Assembly (NCBI GenBank): GCA_035461405.1
Contig: DATHVH010000271.1
Span: forward strand, 1-26,272
Length of the DNA: 26,272 nt
DNA from: Anditalea sp035461405
Lineage (GTDB): Bacteria; Bacteroidota; Bacteroidia; Cytophagales; Cyclobacteriaceae
Direction of reading: 5' to 3'
The notes below the pieces were generated by a model, which searched no databases, had not been told where the DNA came from, and saw nothing but the letters and a program-made list of their open reading frames with translations. Each line of letters opens with the position of its first letter. The first letter of the stretch is position 1. Shown here piece by piece: positions 23,731 to 26,272 of the stretch. The position numbers and the translations under genes are program-made.

Positions 23731-23751
23731 ATGTCATTTAATATTTGACAT
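23731..23751. promoter_or_regulatory. Small inverted repeat in a divergent promoter region
   Basis: ATGTCA (23731-23736) and TGACAT (23746-23751) are separated by 9 bases in the 110-bp gap between the divergent serine hydrolase and FAD oxidoreductase genes. The geometry would suit a dimeric regulator, but a 6-bp half-site in AT-rich DNA may be chance. Confidence 0.25.
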
Positions 23752-23818
23752 GTTTTTAATTTATAGAATAAAACAATTTTTTATTTGAGATGTAATATAA
23801 AAAAATAATCCACGAAAA

Positions 23819-25135
23819 ATGAACGATAAAAGAGTTTACATCATCGGTGCGGGAATATCAGGATTGGTTGCTGCTTATGAATTAGAAGCAGTTGGATATA
23901 GGCCTGTTATTTTAGAAGCTTCTTCTACTATAGGTGGAAGATTAAAAACAGACGTAAAAGATGGCTATCTTTTAGATAGGGGATTTCAGATTTTTTTGAC
24001 CGGATATCCCGAAGCCAAGAGATATTTAAACTATGAGGCTCTTAATCTAAAATATTTTGATGGGGATATGGTCATATTGAGAACGGATGGTACTATCCAT
24101 GTCACAGATCCTTTAAAAAATCCTGCTGGGATTTTATCTATGGCTTTTTCTAAAGTAGGTAATATGAAGGATAAAATTAAACTTCTCCAAATGGTGGCGA
24201 GTGTACTGGGAAAATCTGATGAAGAAATTTTTTCGCAACCTGACTTGACTACTGAAGAATATTTTCTTGCTAAAGGATTTTCTCCTGAAATAATATTTAA
24301 TTTTTTAAACCCTCTGTATAGAGGCATATTTTTAGAAGAAAGATTGTTTACCTCCTCAAATATGTTCGAATATGTATTCAAGATGTTTAACAAAGGCAAG
24401 GTAGGGGTACCAGAACTGGGAATGCAGGAAATACCTAACCAGCTATTCGGCAGACTAAAGCAAACTGAACTCCGACTGAATACCAAGGTGACAAATATAG
24501 ATGGAGGTAGGATCTCAATAGAAAATGCAGACGGTGTAGATGCAGATGAAATCATTTGCGCATGCGATCCCGATTATTTTACTGGGCAATTGAAAGATAA
24601 ATATGATAAAACCTACGGAAAGAAATACCATAAAGTAACCAACATCTATTACGCAATACACCGATCATTTATAGCTAAACCTATATTGGGTTTGGTTCCG
24701 GGAGAAAACTTTTTGATCAATAACCTACATTTCCCTACTGATATAAGCTCGGCATATTCTACTACCGGTAAAGCGTTGCTTTCTGTGACTATAGTAAAGG
24801 ACATAAATGATATAGAAAATATTGAAGAACAAGTTGCTAAAGAATTACAGGAGTTATCAGGAATTGATTCTATCTATTTCGAGCATATACACACCTACAA
24901 AATAGATAAAGCCCTTCCGATTATAGAATTACCTCACCATGATGTGATTCCTACAGTGGGCCATTTGAGCCAAAATATTCATCTGGCAGGAGACCACCTT
25001 GTAAATGCTTCCTTAAATGGAGCAATGGTATCGGGAAGAAGAGCGGCGGAGTCTATAATTTTAAATCATACACTGGGAAAACCAGAGCATTTAGAACCTC
25101 TTAGTACTACTCAAAATAATGTGCCTGCACATTAA
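23819..25135 (+). CDS. FAD-dependent amine-oxidoreductase (protoporphyrinogen-oxidase/phytoene-desaturase-like)
   Basis: A 438-residue flavoprotein. The N-terminal Rossmann motif GxGxxG is G10-A-G12-I-S-G15, E33 ends the second strand (VILEAS) and GGR is at 39-41, the complete FAD-binding signature of the NAD(P)-binding amino-oxidase group. The C-terminal FAD motif is HLAGDHLVNASLNGAMVSGRRAAESI (AGD about 393-395). The middle part is a variable substrate domain with LDRGFQIFLTGYPEA, common in plant-type carotenoid-related and bacterial unassigned members. Substrate not identified; no other carotenoid or heme gene lies here. No membrane span. The ATG at 23819 places the Rossmann strand at residue 6. 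Stands alone, 120 bases before the aldo/keto reductase. Confidence 0.88.
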   Translation: MNDKRVYIIGAGISGLVAAYELEAVGYRPVILEASSTIGGRLKTDVKDGYLLDRGFQIFLTGYPEAKRYLNYEALNLKYFDGDMVILRTDGTIHVTDPLKNPAGILSMAFSKVGNMKDKIKLLQMVASVLGKSDEEIFSQPDLTTEEYFLAKGFSPEIIFNFLNPLYRGIFLEERLFTSSNMFEYVFKMFNKGKVGVPELGMQEIPNQLFGRLKQTELRLNTKVTNIDGGRISIENADGVDADEIICACDPDYFTGQLKDKYDKTYGKKYHKVTNIYYAIHRSFIAKPILGLVPGENFLINNLHFPTDISSAYSTTGKALLSVTIVKDINDIENIEEQVAKELQELSGIDSIYFEHIHTYKIDKALPIIELPHHDVIPTVGHLSQNIHLAGDHLVNASLNGAMVSGRRAAESIILNHTLGKPEHLEPLSTTQNNVPAH

Positions 25136-25255
25136 TATATTTATGTGACCAATTCCGAAATCTCAAAATGTCACAGAGAAACTGCAATCTCTACATCTCT
25201 GGATTTCAAAAATTTTTAAAGAAAATTAAACCACGATATTACTTAACATACGCAA

Positions 25256-26203
25256 ATGAATACAGTAAAATTTGAAAATGGGGATGAAATGCCCATTATA
25301 GGGCTAGGTACTTATAGATCTAAGCCAGGTGAGATTTTCGATACTATAATTTGTGCTTTAGAGACTGGCTACCGCCATATTGATTGTGCGTCATTTTATA
25401 ATAACGAAAAGGAAATTGGAGAAGCATTGTCCAAAGCATTTAAAGATGGCATCGTCAGTAGAGAAGATATATTTATTACCTCAAAACTCTGGAATAATTC
25501 GCATAGAAAAAAAGATGTCATACCCGCGCTAAAAAAAACGCTTAAAGACCTTCAACTTGATTATCTAGACCTTTATCTTATTCACTGGCCTGTAGCGCAT
25601 AAAAAAGACAAAGTGACTATCGAAAAGGGAGATGATTTTATACCCATAAAAGAAATTCCAATTTTGGAAACATGGGAAGGTATGGAGGATGCTTTAAATG
25701 ATGGACTCACCAATCACATAGGCGTTTCAAATTTTAACATTAAACACCTGAATGAAATAATAGACAATGCTGAATTTCCTCCGGAAATGAACCAGGTGGA
25801 GCTGCACCCATTACTCCCACAAAATGAACTTGTAGAATATTGCCATGAAAACGGGATACAGGTAACTGGTTATGCACCACTAGGTAGCTATGATCCATCT
25901 AAGAGTGACCGGCCAAACTTAATAGAAGACCCTATAGTTAAAAGAATCGCTCATAAGCATGGCGTCTCATCTGCACAGATATTATTGGCCTGGGGTATGT
26001 GTAGGGATACAGTAGTAATACCCAAGTCAGTAAACAAGGAAAGAATCAAAGAAAACTTTGATAGCATCTATATTAAACTGGAAGATGTGGATATGGATCT
26101 GATGGCTGATCTGGAAGGTCCTTACAGATTTGTAGACGGTACCATATGGACTATAGAGGGAAGTCCATATTCGCTTGAAGATTTGTGGGGGGATGAAGGG
26201 TAA
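25256..26203 (+). CDS. Aldo/keto reductase
   Basis: A 315-residue cytoplasmic NADPH-dependent reductase of aldehydes and ketones with the TIM-barrel AKR fold. The catalytic tetrad is complete: D43 and Y48 (DCASFYNNE), K77 (TSKLWN) and H110 (IHWP), the exact spacing of AKR1-type enzymes. Other markers are MNQVELHPLLPQ, GYAPLGS, and the cofactor-binding end VIPKSVNKERIKEN whose Lys and Arg favour NADPH over NADH. The C-terminal loop (FVDGTIWTIEGSPYSLEDLW) resembles those of mammalian-like AKR1 enzymes and would shape substrate choice. The ATG at 25256 fits the family. It ends directly before heptamer repeats. Substrate is not deducible; detoxification of reactive aldehydes or polyol metabolism are likely choices. 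Confidence 0.95.
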   Translation: MNTVKFENGDEMPIIGLGTYRSKPGEIFDTIICALETGYRHIDCASFYNNEKEIGEALSKAFKDGIVSREDIFITSKLWNNSHRKKDVIPALKKTLKDLQLDYLDLYLIHWPVAHKKDKVTIEKGDDFIPIKEIPILETWEGMEDALNDGLTNHIGVSNFNIKHLNEIIDNAEFPPEMNQVELHPLLPQNELVEYCHENGIQVTGYAPLGSYDPSKSDRPNLIEDPIVKRIAHKHGVSSAQILLAWGMCRDTVVIPKSVNKERIKENFDSIYIKLEDVDMDLMADLEGPYRFVDGTIWTIEGSPYSLEDLWGDEG

Positions 26204-26238
26204 GAGATATAGGATATCGGATGTCCGATGTCCGATGA
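26204..26238. repeat. Degenerate heptamer repeat, five units (CSGATGT type)
   Basis: Starting at the base after the aldo/keto reductase stop, five 7-base units follow in phase: GAGATAT, AGGATAT, CGGATGT, CCGATGT, CCGATGA. They become more uniform to the right. The centre ATCGGA-TG-TCCGAT is also self-complementary. Confidence 0.65.
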
Positions 26239-26246
26239 AAAAAAAT

Positions 26247-26272
26247 GTAAGAAGTAAGAGGTGAAAAGTAAG
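26247..26272. repeat. Degenerate heptamer repeat (GTRARAA type), cut by the window edge
   Basis: Units GTAAGAA, GTAAGAG, GTGAAAA and a partial GTAAG follow in 7-base phase and run off the end of the window. The unit type is that of 15460-15494. Confidence 0.65.

Noticed and set aside
25143..25175. Inverted repeat TGTGAC / GTCACA before the aldo/keto reductase
   Set aside because: It resembles CRP-type half-sites, but the 21-base spacing is wrong for that and 6-bp matches are expected by chance.

Overview
This AT-rich window looks like chromosomal DNA of a marine-type Bacteroidota, probably a Cytophagales relative. The evidence is the gene families (tandem secreted amidohydrolases, a hyaluronan-synthase-like GT2, a PA0069-type radical SAM protein, a DUF6909-like protein, a YaiO-type outer-membrane protein), the near absence of Shine-Dalgarno sequences, and a few TAnnTTTG-like promoter cores. 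I see no rRNA, tRNA, insertion sequence, phage or CRISPR array.

Left part (1-8207, all minus strand). An Hsp20 chaperone with its own terminator; an orphan membrane glycosyltransferase preceded by a strong 25-bp dyad; an SH3-NlpC/P60 lipoprotein peptidase; and a tight three-gene set of exported amidohydrolase-fold proteins ending in a hairpin terminator. Only the middle amidohydrolase keeps the HxH metal motif.

Centre (8532-14292, plus strand). This is the most interesting block: receiver-only response regulator, then a membrane protein with an outside SPOR domain and an inside HEAT-like domain, then a processive GT2 synthase, then a TPR plus YaiO beta-barrel, then a second receiver-only regulator, then a small PmtA-like methyltransferase. 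Two successive ATGA overlaps tie the SPOR/HEAT, GT2 and YaiO genes together. I read it as a synthase-dependent exopolysaccharide production and export system, analogous in parts to PgaC plus PgaA, with control by phosphorylated single-domain regulators possibly acting on the HEAT domain. The polymer and the control mechanism are inference.

Right part (14328-26203). Housekeeping and stress genes: radical SAM protein, DUF3253, lipoprotein MsrA, a minus-strand lipocalin-like/YoaK(DUF1275)/TetR operon, a DUF6909-like protein whose C-terminus resembles nucleoside phosphorylases, DoxX-like membrane protein and DEAD-box helicase (the helicase starts with TTG), a secreted beta-lactamase-fold hydrolase, an FAD amine-oxidoreductase and an aldo/keto reductase. 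Two intergenic places carry degenerate 7-bp periodic repeats, and one 335-bp gap holds a long 11-bp perfect inverted repeat.
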